64,000 nt of DNA, from contig CAWFMV010000007.1 in the NCBI GenBank assembly GCA_963817015.1, forward strand, positions 2,170,001 to 2,234,000, in the 5' to 3' direction. The stretch is from VAZQ01 sp963817015. GTDB taxonomy: Bacteria > Pseudomonadota > Alphaproteobacteria > Rhizobiales > Xanthobacteraceae. Made by a program: the position numbers and the translations under genes. Position 1 is the stretch's first letter. Every line of letters starts with the position of its first letter. Positions 46,008-55,400 of this stretch are shown here, piece by piece. Below the pieces are notes generated by a model. It saw only the letters and a list, made by a program, of their open reading frames with translations. It was not told where the DNA came from and ran no database searches.

Positions 46008-46322
46008 GTTTGTTTTGACCCGTGCTCATTCCCACTGGGCAAGATTTGCCCGGTTCATGGTTACTGTCTGGTTAAGATCGTTAAGATCGCGGCCGCCGGT
46101 GTGACTCCGGGCGCTGTCCCGGTGATCCTCGTGCCCAAGTGTTGCTTAATTGCTACGGTCGCAGGCCCGATCAGGCTTGGCCGCCCCACGGCAGTGAGTC
46201 GATTTTTGCCGGGCAAGCGCGCGTTGATCGTCGGCGAGCACGATGATCGATTCGCCGCCGATTGCCGCGGCGCGACAAATCAATTCAAGTCAATCAATTC
46301 GATAAGCAGCTCAACAACGCAA
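46008..46322. other. intergenic region upstream of fliF
   Basis: The gap between sciP's end and fliF. It contains GGGCAAATCTTGCCC, an inverted repeat near 46036-46052, and two tandem copies of GTTAAGATC at 46071-46088. The latter hold TTAA half-sites five bases apart, not the seven of CtrA boxes. These lie 30-80 bp upstream of fliF and could be regulatory. Confidence 0.35.
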
Positions 46323-46345
46323 ACGCCGGCTCAAGGAGCCGGCGT
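46323..46345 (-). terminator. terminator of sciP
   Basis: A perfect 9-bp stem ACGCCGGCT / AGCCGGCGT with a 5-base loop. On the minus strand it is followed by TTGCGTTGTTG. It lies 31 bp after the sciP stop. Confidence 0.65.
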
Positions 46346-46375
46346 GGTTCGTCATGAGCGAGGGATAGAGAGCGC

Positions 46376-46651
46376 TTACTGGCGATACTGCTGAATGCGC
46401 GTGGTGCGCAGACCGGCCAGCCCGTGCTGATCGATCGAGTATTGCCAAGACAAGAACTCTTCAACCGTGAGCGTGTAACGCGCGCAGGCTTCCTCAAGCG
46501 AGAGGAGGCCGCCGCGAACCGCCGCGACCACTTCGGCCTTACGCCGAATGACCCAGCGCTTCGTTCCCGGTGCCGGCAGATCCGCAATCGTCAGCGGGCT
46601 TCCGTCGGGGCCGATCACGTACTTCGCCCTAGGACGCAGGGGCTCATTCAT
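46376..46651 (-). CDS. sciP: SciP / DUF1153 transcriptional regulator
   Basis: A 91-residue protein with the highly conserved core KYVIGPDGSPLTIADLP, KRWVIRRKAEVVAAVRGGLL and LEEACARYTLTVEEFLSWQ, all family hallmarks. In Caulobacter SciP binds CtrA and blocks CtrA-dependent transcription in G1. The Trp-rich turn-helix (FLSWQYSID) is present. It lies between fliF and flgD. A CtrA-like box is found 57-71 bp upstream. Confidence 0.92.
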   Translation of the reverse strand: MNEPLRPRAKYVIGPDGSPLTIADLPAPGTKRWVIRRKAEVVAAVRGGLLSLEEACARYTLTVEEFLSWQYSIDQHGLAGLRTTRIQQYRQ

Positions 46652-46707
46652 GAATTGAACTCACGCACTCGACTGACCAACTTTCGCCCCAAACTACTTG
46701 GCGCGAC

Positions 46708-46722
46708 TTAAAATTTACCTAA
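46708..46722 (-). promoter_or_regulatory. CtrA-like box upstream of sciP
   Basis: On the plus strand the site reads TTAA-N7-CTAA (on the minus strand TTAG-N7-TTAA), one base from the CtrA consensus TTAA-N7-TTAA. It is 57-71 bp from the sciP ATG. CtrA is the known activator of sciP in Caulobacter. Confidence 0.45.
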
Positions 46723-46944
46723 GCACATCTTATCAAATGGGAAATTCCGCACGCAACTGGACTCGCGCGCGCTCCAGGCATGCTGCCGGCTAGATGCAGA
46801 AATCCACCATTGGACTACCGTCTTGGCGGTCAGATCGTTGAATTTCTGGTAACTAAATGCCTCTAGCCATTACTTTCCGTTGGGATGTCTCCTTCAGTAT
46901 TCATTTGCCATAACGCGCTTTGGTTGTTCAGGAGCCGGGGCGTA

Positions 46945-47658
46945 TCAGGAGCCTGCGCGCACGACCCGTTTGACCTTGTCGAGCGTGTAGTCCTGCCCTC
47001 CCATGGACAGCACGGGTGGCGTCTGGGTCAGGTCGACTGAATCGACAAGGCCCTCGACTTCGGTCGGCACCGACACGGTCTGGCCGCTCGCGTCCTTGCC
47101 GGTGACCGAGATCGTGTATTTGCCGTCCGGCCAGAGCGTGCCGGTGTTGTCGCGGCCATCCCAGGAAAAGGTCTGCAGTCCGGTGTCCATGGTGAAGCTG
47201 CCGGAATAGACGGTCTGCCCGGTCGAGCTCTTGACGGTGACGGTGGCGCTGATGGGCTTGGGCACCTGAAAGCTCCAGGTGGCGGAGCTGTTCTTCAGCG
47301 TGGCGGTCTGGCCGTCGACCGCAATGTTCTGGCCGACAAAGGCGAGGGCGGTGGTGGACTGGGCGCTCTTCTCGATCGACACCAGGGTGGTGAGCTGCTC
47401 GTTCTGCTTGAGCTGCTGCTCGACCTGCGCGAATTGCACGAGCTGCTGGGTGAACTGGTTGGTGTCGAGCGGATCGAGCGGATTCTGATTCTTCAGCTGC
47501 GTGGTCAGCAGCGTCAGGAAGGTCTGGAAATTGCCGGCCAGCGTGTTCTTGTCGATGCCGGTCGAATCGCTCGTGGAGCCGGTCGACGTTGTGTTGTTGT
47601 TCACAACCGCTGCGGTGACCGCTGACGTGGTGGCGCCTATGACGCTGGAGGTGGCCAT
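46945..47658 (-). CDS. flgD: flagellar hook capping protein FlgD
   Basis: A 237-residue FlgD. N-terminal scaffold domain: NFQTFLTLLTTQLKNQNPLD, PLDTNQFTQQLVQFAQVEQ. FNIII/Tudor-like part: TGLQTFSWDGRDNTGTLWPDG. It caps the growing hook and positions FlgE. ATG at 47658 with GAGGAT upstream is preferred to the TTG at 47664. It lies 10 bp after fliK. Confidence 0.93.
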   Translation of the reverse strand: MATSSVIGATTSAVTAAVVNNNTTSTGSTSDSTGIDKNTLAGNFQTFLTLLTTQLKNQNPLDPLDTNQFTQQLVQFAQVEQQLKQNEQLTTLVSIEKSAQSTTALAFVGQNIAVDGQTATLKNSSATWSFQVPKPISATVTVKSSTGQTVYSGSFTMDTGLQTFSWDGRDNTGTLWPDGKYTISVTGKDASGQTVSVPTEVEGLVDSVDLTQTPPVLSMGGQDYTLDKVKRVVRAGS

Positions 47659-47667
47659 GGTCAATCC

Positions 47668-49318
47668 TCAGACGCGAATGTCGACGCCGCCGGTCCGCAT
47701 CATGCGGCCGTAGGCGTTGGCGGCGGGCTCGACGGGAGCAAGATCGGGATCCGGCACCAGCATCCGTGCTGTTGCGGGTGACTGGCTGTTGTCGTCGCGT
47801 CCGGCAAAGCCCTGGTCGCGTAGCGAGAACTGCAGGCCGTTCTCACCCGTTTTCAGTCCAGCGTCCTGCAATGCGCGCTCGAGGCCGGCGGCATCACGCC
47901 GCAGATGCTCGAGCGTGTCGGCGCGCTCGACCACAAGACGCGAGGTGACTTGGCCGCTGCTGTCGATGTCGAGGCGCACGTCGATGCGGCCGAGCTCCGG
48001 CGGATCAAGACGAATCTCAAAACGGTTCTGGCCACCCTGGGCGCGCGCCGCGATCTCGACCGCGAGTCCAGCGATCGGGACGGCGGGCTCCATGGCGTCG
48101 CTGGTGGGGGCTGACGCAGTCTGGGCTGCGGTGGTGGCCGCAGCCTGGTCATTGGCCAGCAACAGGGCATGGAAGGACTCGGCCGGAGCCTTATGGCTGG
48201 CGTCGTGCCCTCCGGCTGCGAGCGATGCCGTTTGCTTGTCTTCAACGCCTGGCGCTTCGGCGTGCGCGCGCCGCGGAGCATGACGATCGGCTGGCGCTGC
48301 AGGGTCCTTGGCCTCGGTTGGGGTGGTGGTCTTGTCGCCATTGTCCTCGACGTTGGTTGCGGCGTCGCTCTTGCGAGCGTCGGCCGGTGTCGAATCCGTT
48401 TTGGATGCCGGGCGCTTGCCGGCTTGCGCGACGGGCAGCATCTGGCTGCGCGTTAGCGGGCTGTTGCTCACTCGGCGAGAGCGGGTTGGACGCGGTCTGC
48501 TCGGGGGTGAGTTTTTCGCTCGCAGCCGTCGCTGGGGCCTGAGACGCATTAGTTGCGGCGTGCTGCTGGCCGGTCTCTGCCGCAGCTTTGCCATCAGTCG
48601 TGGCTGTGGTTTCGGGATTGTCAGCAGCAGCAGCGGCTGACGATGGCGCGCTTTGCTCCGGTGTCGCTGGCTGGCTGTTGGCTGCCGCCTGGTCGACGGC
48701 GGGCGTACTTTCAGGCGCGGCCGATTGGGCGGCCGGCGCTGTTGACGCCTCAGGCGCTGCCACTGGCGTGCCGGAGATCTCTGAGGTCTCACTCGCTGGC
48801 GCGTTTTGAGCTGTCAACGCCGCGTCGACACTGACAGCGGCGGCCGGTGGGGTCGCCACCGATTGGGCGGTGGTCCCGCTGTCGACGACCGTGGTCGTCA
48901 GCAAGTCGAGCAGATCAGTCGCGCTTGCAGTCTCATCCTGCGTGTCCTTCTCGTCAGGACTATCGGCCGCTTTCGTTTCGGTTCCGTCGGTTGCTTCCGG
49001 CTCACTCTTGGATTGCGAAGGATCGCGTGCCACATCGACGGCATCGGTCGCGTTGGTGGAATTGGCTCGATCGGGCTTGGACTCATTCTTTGGCGCCGGT
49101 GCCTCGGATGGCCGCTGGCTCCGGTCCGTGGCTTGAGCCGCACGGTTGGCCGGGGCGCGGCTCGCGGGTGCTCTCGCCGTAGGAGCATCGGCGGAGTCCA
49201 TCAGCGCCGCGAATGGTGACGCTCGGTCGCTGCTGTCGCTTCCCGCCGTGCGGTGACGCACGCCGGCATTGTGGAGCGGGGGCAGCAAGCCGTTGGATTC
49301 AGACGCGACGCGCGGCAC
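47668..49318 (-). CDS. fliK: flagellar hook-length control protein FliK (frameshifted)
   Basis: A protein of about 550 residues. The long N-terminal part is Ala/Pro/Ser/Thr-rich and disordered, as in FliK rulers. The C-terminal Flg_hook domain is RFEIRLDPPELGRIDVRLDI, then VVERADTLEHLRRDAAGLER and LQFSLRDQGFAG. The two parts are in different frames, with the break near 48450. It stands between a sigma-54 promoter and flgD. FliK measures the hook and switches export substrate specificity. Confidence 0.85.
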
Positions 49319-49365
49319 GGGGCACCTCTCGGGATTCGTCGAACAGTCCTTGGTCGAGCGGCCTT

Positions 49366-49381
49366 TGCAAGCGGCAGGCCA
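49366..49381 (-). promoter_or_regulatory. sigma-54 promoter before fliK
   Basis: On the minus strand the site reads TGGCCTGCCGCTTGCA. It has GG and GC at the exact -24/-12 spacing of TGGCACG-N4-TTGCW. It lies 47-63 bp upstream of fliK, so transcription would start about 35 bases before the ATG. FlbD, the flagellar sigma-54 activator, is encoded 7 kb away. Confidence 0.65.
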
Positions 49382-49613
49382 GCGCGGAACTTAAAAATAG
49401 TATCGTAATTTCAGTAGCTTGAATGTAGGCGAGGGGTGGCCGCGTGGGCGCGGCCAACATTCAGGGATTGCCCGGCGGCAAAAACTGCCGGTTCATGCCA
49501 CGCATATTGCTGTAGGCAGGCGGTGCGATCGCGCCGGCAAGTCCCTATAATAGGAAGGTGCCAAGGCCGGGAGGACCGGCGCCGAGAAGGAGCGCGGCGT
49601 TGCCGTGGGCGTG

Positions 49614-50798
49614 ATGCTCAATTCACTGGATCTGGAGGGCTCCCCGCAGGCGACCCGCGTTGTGGTCGCGATGTCGGGCGGAGTTGATTCGTCGGTCACC
49701 GCGGCGCTGCTCAAGGCCGAAGGCTACGACGTCATCGGCGTGACGTTGCAGCTGTACGATCACGGCGCGGCGACCCATCGCAAGGGCGCCTGCTGCGCCG
49801 GCCAGGATATCCACGATGCGAGGGCTGTCGCCGAGCGGATCGGCATCCCGCATTACGTGCTCGACTACGAGCATCGCTTCAAGGAAGCCGTGATCGACGG
49901 TTTCGCCGACAGCTACCTCGCCGGCGAAACGCCCGTGCCGTGCGTGCAATGCAACCAGCTGATCAAGTTTCGCGACCTGCTCACGACGGCGCAGGACCTT
50001 GGCGCCAAGGCGCTGGCCACCGGCCACTACGTGGCGTCGCGTGCGCTGCCGGCGGGCGGGCGAGCGCTCTATCGCGCCCGCGATCCCGAACGCGACCAGA
50101 GCTATTTCCTGTTTGCGACCACGCGCGAGCAGCTCAACGTGCTGCGCTTTCCGCTCGGTGAACGCACCAAGGTCGAGACGCGCGAGCTCGCGCGTCAGTT
50201 CGGTCTTGCGGTCGCCGACAAGCACGACAGCCAGGACATCTGCTTCGTGCCGACCGGCCGCTATACCGAGGTGATCGAGCGCCTGCGGCCGGGCGCGGCC
50301 GAGCCGGGCGACATTGTCGATCTCAACGGCAAGGTGCTCGGCCGCCACGAGGGCATCATTCAATTCACGGTTGGCCAGCGGCGCGGGCTCGGGGTCTCGG
50401 CCGGCCATCCGCTCTATGTGGTGCGGCTCGATGCGCAGACGCGGAACGTCGTCGTCGGCCCACGCGAAGCGTTGCGCACCAGCCGCATGCGGCTGCGCGA
50501 CGTGAACTGGATCGGCGAGGGCACGATCGAGCAGGCGCTCTGCGCCGGCTGGCACGAGGTGTTCGTGCGGGTGCGCTCGACCCGCCCGCCGCGGCCGGCC
50601 TGGCTCAGCCGCGGCGCGCACGGCATCGAGGTCGATCTCATCGCCGGCGAAGATGGCGTGTCGCCAGGACAGGCCTGCGTATTTTACGATGCACCCGACG
50701 GACAGGCGCGCGTGCTGGGCGGCGGGATCATCCAGAAGGCGGCGTCGCTGTCGGAGCCTGCGCCCGCGTACGAAGCCGCGAGCGCCGGCCGACTTTAG
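49614..50798 (+). CDS. mnmA: tRNA-specific 2-thiouridylase MnmA
   Basis: A 394-residue MnmA, which thiolates uridine 34 of Lys, Glu and Gln tRNAs. PP-loop: VVVAMSGGVDSSVTAALLK. Catalytic cysteines in TPVPCVQCNQLIKF and DSQDICFVPTGRYTEV. C-terminal RGLGVSAGHPLYVV and GGGIIQKA are normal. AAGGAG at 49587 lies upstream of a GTG at 49605 and the ATG at 49614; either is possible. Confidence 0.95.
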   Translation: MLNSLDLEGSPQATRVVVAMSGGVDSSVTAALLKAEGYDVIGVTLQLYDHGAATHRKGACCAGQDIHDARAVAERIGIPHYVLDYEHRFKEAVIDGFADSYLAGETPVPCVQCNQLIKFRDLLTTAQDLGAKALATGHYVASRALPAGGRALYRARDPERDQSYFLFATTREQLNVLRFPLGERTKVETRELARQFGLAVADKHDSQDICFVPTGRYTEVIERLRPGAAEPGDIVDLNGKVLGRHEGIIQFTVGQRRGLGVSAGHPLYVVRLDAQTRNVVVGPREALRTSRMRLRDVNWIGEGTIEQALCAGWHEVFVRVRSTRPPRPAWLSRGAHGIEVDLIAGEDGVSPGQACVFYDAPDGQARVLGGGIIQKAASLSEPAPAYEAASAGRL

Positions 50799-50854
50799 CG
50801 ATTCTTCACCTCAGGGAACTGAAACAGCCCTTCAGGGCTTCGACGAGCGCGGGG

Positions 50855-51538
50855 ATGGTGGGCGAAATCGACAATTCGACCGTGGTCAAGGCCTATGCGC
50901 GCTGGGCGCCGGTCTACGATCTGGTCTTTGGCAAGGTGTTCGATCGCGGCCGCAAGGCCTCGATCGCGGCGGCCGAGCGGATCGGCGGACGCATTCTCGA
51001 TGTCGGCATCGGCACCGGCATCTCGCTGTTGGACTACGCGCGCAGCAATCGCGTCGTCGGCGTCGACTATTCGGAGGCGATGCTGCGCAAGGCGTATGAG
51101 CGCGTTCGCGAGCACAGGCTCGACCATGTCGCGGCGCTGGCGGTGATGGACGCGCAGCGGCTCGGCTTTGCGGACGGTTATTTCGACGTGGTCGTGGCGC
51201 AATACGTGATCACGGCGGTGCCCGATCCGGAGCGGTCGCTCGACGAGTTTGCGCGCGTGGTGCGGCCGGGCGGCGAGATCATCCTGGTCAACCACCTGGG
51301 CGCGGAGGCGGGCTTCCGCCGGCTGTTCGAGCGCGGCTTCGCGCCGATCGCGCGGCGGCTCGGCTGGCGGCCGGAGTTCCCCTGGGAGCGGCTCGCGTCC
51401 TGGGCCGCGCAGCACGGCGGCGTGCGTCTGGTCGAGCGCAGCCCGATGCCCCCGCTCGGGCATTTCTCGCTGATCCGGTTCGAGCGGCTGCCGGCGCGGG
51501 CGTCGATGGCACGGGAAGCCGCGATGACGGGGTCTTGA
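50855..51538 (+). CDS. pmtA: phosphatidylethanolamine N-methyltransferase, PmtA-like
   Basis: A 227-residue SAM-dependent methyltransferase. STVVKAYARWAPVYDLVFG and GGRILDVGIGTGISLLDYA hold the SAM site (motif I). DVVVAQYVITAVPDPERSL is motif II and VRPGGEIILVNHLGAEAG motif III. This pattern matches the bacterial PmtA (sphaeroides type) that makes phosphatidylcholine from PE, a lipid abundant in Rhizobiales. The distance to mnmA is 56 bp. Confidence 0.82.
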   Translation: MVGEIDNSTVVKAYARWAPVYDLVFGKVFDRGRKASIAAAERIGGRILDVGIGTGISLLDYARSNRVVGVDYSEAMLRKAYERVREHRLDHVAALAVMDAQRLGFADGYFDVVVAQYVITAVPDPERSLDEFARVVRPGGEIILVNHLGAEAGFRRLFERGFAPIARRLGWRPEFPWERLASWAAQHGGVRLVERSPMPPLGHFSLIRFERLPARASMAREAAMTGS

Positions 51539-51748
51539 GCGCGCGGGTGGGGCAGTGTGGCTTTGCCGTGAGGGCTTGGTTTCCGGCTGTTTTTTCACGC
51601 CTGGCCGTGGCCAAAGCACCCAGCCGAGCTGCCGACTTGACCGCGTGCGGGGCATTCTCTATCAGGCCGCTTCTCCAATCGCGGCGCTCGCCTTGGGCGC
51701 CCACGCTTATTATATTGGAGACAGCGTGGGGTCCTTGACCCCATCGGC

Positions 51749-51825
51749 GGCGGGGTAGCTCAGTTGGTTAGAGCAGCGGAATCATAATCCGGAGGTCGCC
51801 GGTTCAAATCCGGCCCCCGCTACCA
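51749..51825 (+). tRNA. tRNA-Met (CAT), elongator type
   Basis: A complete 77-nt cloverleaf with encoded CCA. Acceptor GGCGGGG pairs with CCCCGCT (a G-T at the first pair). D arm GCTC/GAGC, anticodon loop ATCATAA with CAT at 51783-51785, T arm GCCGG-TTCAAAT-CCGGC. Position 27 (G) faces position 43 (G), a mismatch at the top of the anticodon stem. A CAT anticodon could also mean tRNA-Ile2. Confidence 0.9.
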
Positions 51826-51841
51826 AAAGATCAACGGACAG

Positions 51842-52333
51842 CTAACGCAGGCTCACCTCCGCGACCTTATCCTTGTAGCTCTTCTTGGGGTCGACGCCGA
51901 GCAAGAGCTTGACGCCTGCGAGAATGCTTGAAGCGTCAGCCCAGATTTCCGCGCGCTCGGGATCAAGACGCAGGAGCGCAAGCTTGGGATCGTCCTTACC
52001 GCCTTCGTACCAGGCTGCGACGTACCGGTTCCACAGTCGATCGATGACGGCTCGATCAGTGTCGAGCCTGACCGTGCCGTGAATAGTAGCGAAAAGGTCG
52101 TGTCCTTTCGACGTAAAGGTCGCAATGGCACGATTGCTCTGGGCGGCAAGCTTCTTCACAATCGTGTTGTCTTTAGCAGTAAAAAACCAGATCGGGCCAC
52201 GATCGTCATGCTCAAGCTGCGCTGTCATCGGCCTGGCGTGTCCATCCTCGACGCCGTCCAGACCCAGCATCATCGTCATGTCGGATTTCAGTGCCTTCCA
52301 GAATTTCTGCTCAAGCTCCTGTGGGGTCGGCAT
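51842..52333 (-). CDS. general stress protein, pyridoxamine 5'-phosphate oxidase-like
   Basis: A 163-residue GSP26-like flavin-binding split-barrel protein. MTMMLGLDGVEDGHARPMTA, GPIWFFTAKDNTIVKKL and DPERAEIWADASSILAGVK are family landmarks. An EcfG-type promoter is placed 38-62 bp upstream, which fits a general-stress role. It is transcribed opposite the tRNA and ends 16 bp from it. Confidence 0.85.
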   Translation of the reverse strand: MPTPQELEQKFWKALKSDMTMMLGLDGVEDGHARPMTAQLEHDDRGPIWFFTAKDNTIVKKLAAQSNRAIATFTSKGHDLFATIHGTVRLDTDRAVIDRLWNRYVAAWYEGGKDDPKLALLRLDPERAEIWADASSILAGVKLLLGVDPKKSYKDKVAEVSLR

Positions 52334-52370
52334 GCGCTGATCTCCTGCGGTGAGAAATTATTTGTGTTCT

Positions 52371-52395
52371 AACCCGCCGTCGTGCCATCAGTTCC
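52371..52395 (-). promoter_or_regulatory. EcfG-type promoter of the stress protein gene
   Basis: On the minus strand GGAAC (52395-52391) is followed after 16 bases by GGTT (52374-52371), matching GGAAC-N16/17-(c)GTT. The predicted start is about 30 bases before the ATG at 52333. Confidence 0.6.
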
Positions 52396-52482
52396 AAATT
52401 CCGCTTACCGTCCCTTGAACTACGACTTACTCTCAAAGAATAGTGATTACGGTCCTCTGCAAACGCACGTGGATTATGAAAA

Positions 52483-55400
52483 ATGACCGACGAAATTCTC
52501 GCAGATCCGCGACATACGATTTCGTTTTCATCCATTCCTGGTCTGCTGGAACATCATGCCCAGCGCAGTCCGGACGCGCTGGCAATCCTCGCTCCGGGAC
52601 GTGCACCGCTGACCTACGGTCGGCTCTACCAACACATCGAGGACGTGGGCCGCACGCTGCGCGCCATGGGGGTAGGCCGTCGTGACCGGGTCGCTGTCGT
52701 GCTGCCCAATGGTCCGGAGATGGCGGTGGCGTTTCTCGCCGTGACGGCATGGGCCGTGTGCGTTCCAATCAACCCTGCCTATGGGGCCGAGGAACTGGAC
52801 AGGTATTTCGCTGATCTGCGACTACGCGCCTTGATCACACAAGGTGGGGTGGATTCTCCGGCACGTCGCGTCGCGCTGTCGCGTGCGGTTCAAGTCGTCG
52901 ATCTTTTGGTTGAACCCGATGCAGATGCCGGCATTTTCGCACTGGCAGGAGAGCAGGGGAGGGCGCGCCCTCACGACACAGCCAAAGCTGACGACGTGGC
53001 GTCGTTGTTGCTCACGTCAGGCACCACGTCGCGGCCAAAAATTGTGCCACTCACGCACGCCAATCTGTGTGCGTCGGCCTATGGCTCGATCGCGGCGCTG
53101 GCTCTGAAAGAAACCGATCGGTGCATCAATGTCGTGCCACTGTTTCATGGGCATGGTCTCCATAACGTCCTGCTCGCTACGGTGGCGGCCGGCGCGAGTG
53201 TGGTGTGCACCCCCGGCTGCGATGTCGACAAGTTCTTCGGCTGGCTCAGAGACTTTCGAGCAACGTGGTATTCTGCAGTCCCGACCATGCATCAGGCCAT
53301 TCTCGCCCAGGCTCGGCACATCGGCGAGCGGCCGGCGGATTGTCAGCTGCGCCTGGTCCGCTCCTCGTCGGCGCCACTCCCGCCCCATGTTTTCGCAGAG
53401 CTGGAACAGATGTTTCAGGCACCTGTGATCGAGTTCTATGGGATGACAGAGACGGCCTCCTCACCGCTGGCATGCAATCCATTGCCGCCTCGCGTGCGCA
53501 AGCCCGGTTCGGTTGGGATCCCGATCAATCTGGATGTCGCGGTGATGGACGACCGAGGCACCTTGCTGCCCGGCGGCCAGACCGGCGAAGTCGTCGTCCG
53601 CGGAACGGCCGTCATGGGTGGCTACGACGGCGATCCAGCAGCAACGAAGGCCGCGTTTGCGGGCGATTGGTTCAAGACCGGCGACGTTGGCTACTTTGAT
53701 GCTGACGGCTACCTGTTTCTGACCGGCCGCATACGAGAGATGATCAATCGCGGCGGGGAGAAGGTCACGCCGCAGGAAGTCGAAGCCGTTCTGCTGCAAC
53801 ATCCAGCGGTGGCGGACGCCGTAACATTTGCCGTTCCGCATCCCACGCTCGGTGAGGACGTCGCATCGGCCATCGTGTTGCGGCCCGGCATGGCCGCCAC
53901 ACCGAACGACATTCGCCAGTTCGCCATTGGGCGCATCGCGGATTTCAAGGTCCCGCGCCAGGTCGTCATCGTCAAGGAAATCCCCAAGGGTCCAACCGGC
54001 AAAGTCCAGCGTATCGGGTTGTCGGACAAACTAGGGCTCGCGAGTGGCACCAAGCCGCGGCAGGCCTTCGTGGCTCCGCGAACTCCGCTCGAAAGCTCGC
54101 TGGCGAAGCGCTGGGCGGAGATCCTTCGGGTCGAGCAGATCGGTATTCACGATGACTTCTTCGCGTCGGGCGGGGACTCTCTCCTGGCCTCCCGCGTTCT
54201 CAGCCACGTCTACGACATGACGCAGATTGAGCTCGAGGTCTCGCGATTTTTCGAGGCGCCGACCGTGGCGGAGGTGGCGAACCATCTGGAGCGGTTGATC
54301 GAGGCCGGCCGCTCGTCTCCCTCGGCTATTGTCCGCGTGCCGCGCGACAATGGAGTAGCGCCGACGTCCATCGAGCAGGAGAGGTTATTAAAGCTCCAGC
54401 ACGTCCTGGATGACATACCGTTTCTCAATGTCCTCTATGCGCTGCGGCTGACGTCGCCCTGCGATGCAGCGATTCTGGAGCGGAGCATCAACGAAATCGT
54501 GCGGCGTCACGAAATGCTGCGCACGACCTTCGCGGTCGTTGAGGATGAATACGTGCAGGTCATTGCTCCGCAGGTGACGGTGCGTTTGGCCAACGATGAT
54601 CTGCGGGCGGTGGAGCAATCCGAAAAAGCGCCTGTCGTACAAAAAATCATCAGGGAGGAAGCACTTCATACTTTCGACCTCGAGAACGGCCCCCTGATCA
54701 GGGCTCGGCTGCTGCGCCTGGCGGGGCACACAGATCTCTTGCTGATTGCCATGCACGGGATCATCCAGGATGGCTGGTCGCTCGGCGTACTCATCGACGA
54801 GCTCGCCACCCTCTACGACGCCTTCGCGGCAGGCAGGTCATCGCCGCTGCCACCGCTTCCGATTCAGTTCGCCGACTTCGCACACTGGCAGCGGCACTGG
54901 AGGTCTTATCCCGAAACCGCTGCACAGCTGACCTATTGGCTGGAGCAGCTTCATCATCCATTGCCCGTCATGAAGCTCGCCCCGGACCGTCGGAGACGGA
55001 AAGCCGACGATTTTCACACCGCGCAGCGGAAGGTGATGTTGCCGGCCACCCTTTCGGAGGCTGCCAAAGAGTTCAGCCAGCGTGAAGGTGTGACATTGTT
55101 TATGACGCTCATCGCCGCGCTCAAGACACTGTTGCATCGCTATACAGGTGAAGACGACTTGCGAGTGGCCACACACCTCGCCAATCGTAATCGACCGGGA
55201 ACGGAGGGCCTGATAGCCCCGCTCGTCAACACGGTGATCCTCCGCACGAGCCTCGGTGGCGATCCTACCTCTCGGGAGGTGATGCGGCGGGTTCGTGCGA
55301 CAACCCTCGCAGCCTTCGCCAACCAGGACCTTCCTTTCGAACAGGTCGTTTCCGCCCTGGATCGCGAACGCGGTGTTGAGCCTGCGTCGCTGGCTCAAGT

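Noticed and set aside
46036..46052. Sigma-54 promoter before fliF (GGGCAAATCTTGCC)
   Set aside because: The GG to GC distance is two bases shorter than the required spacing.
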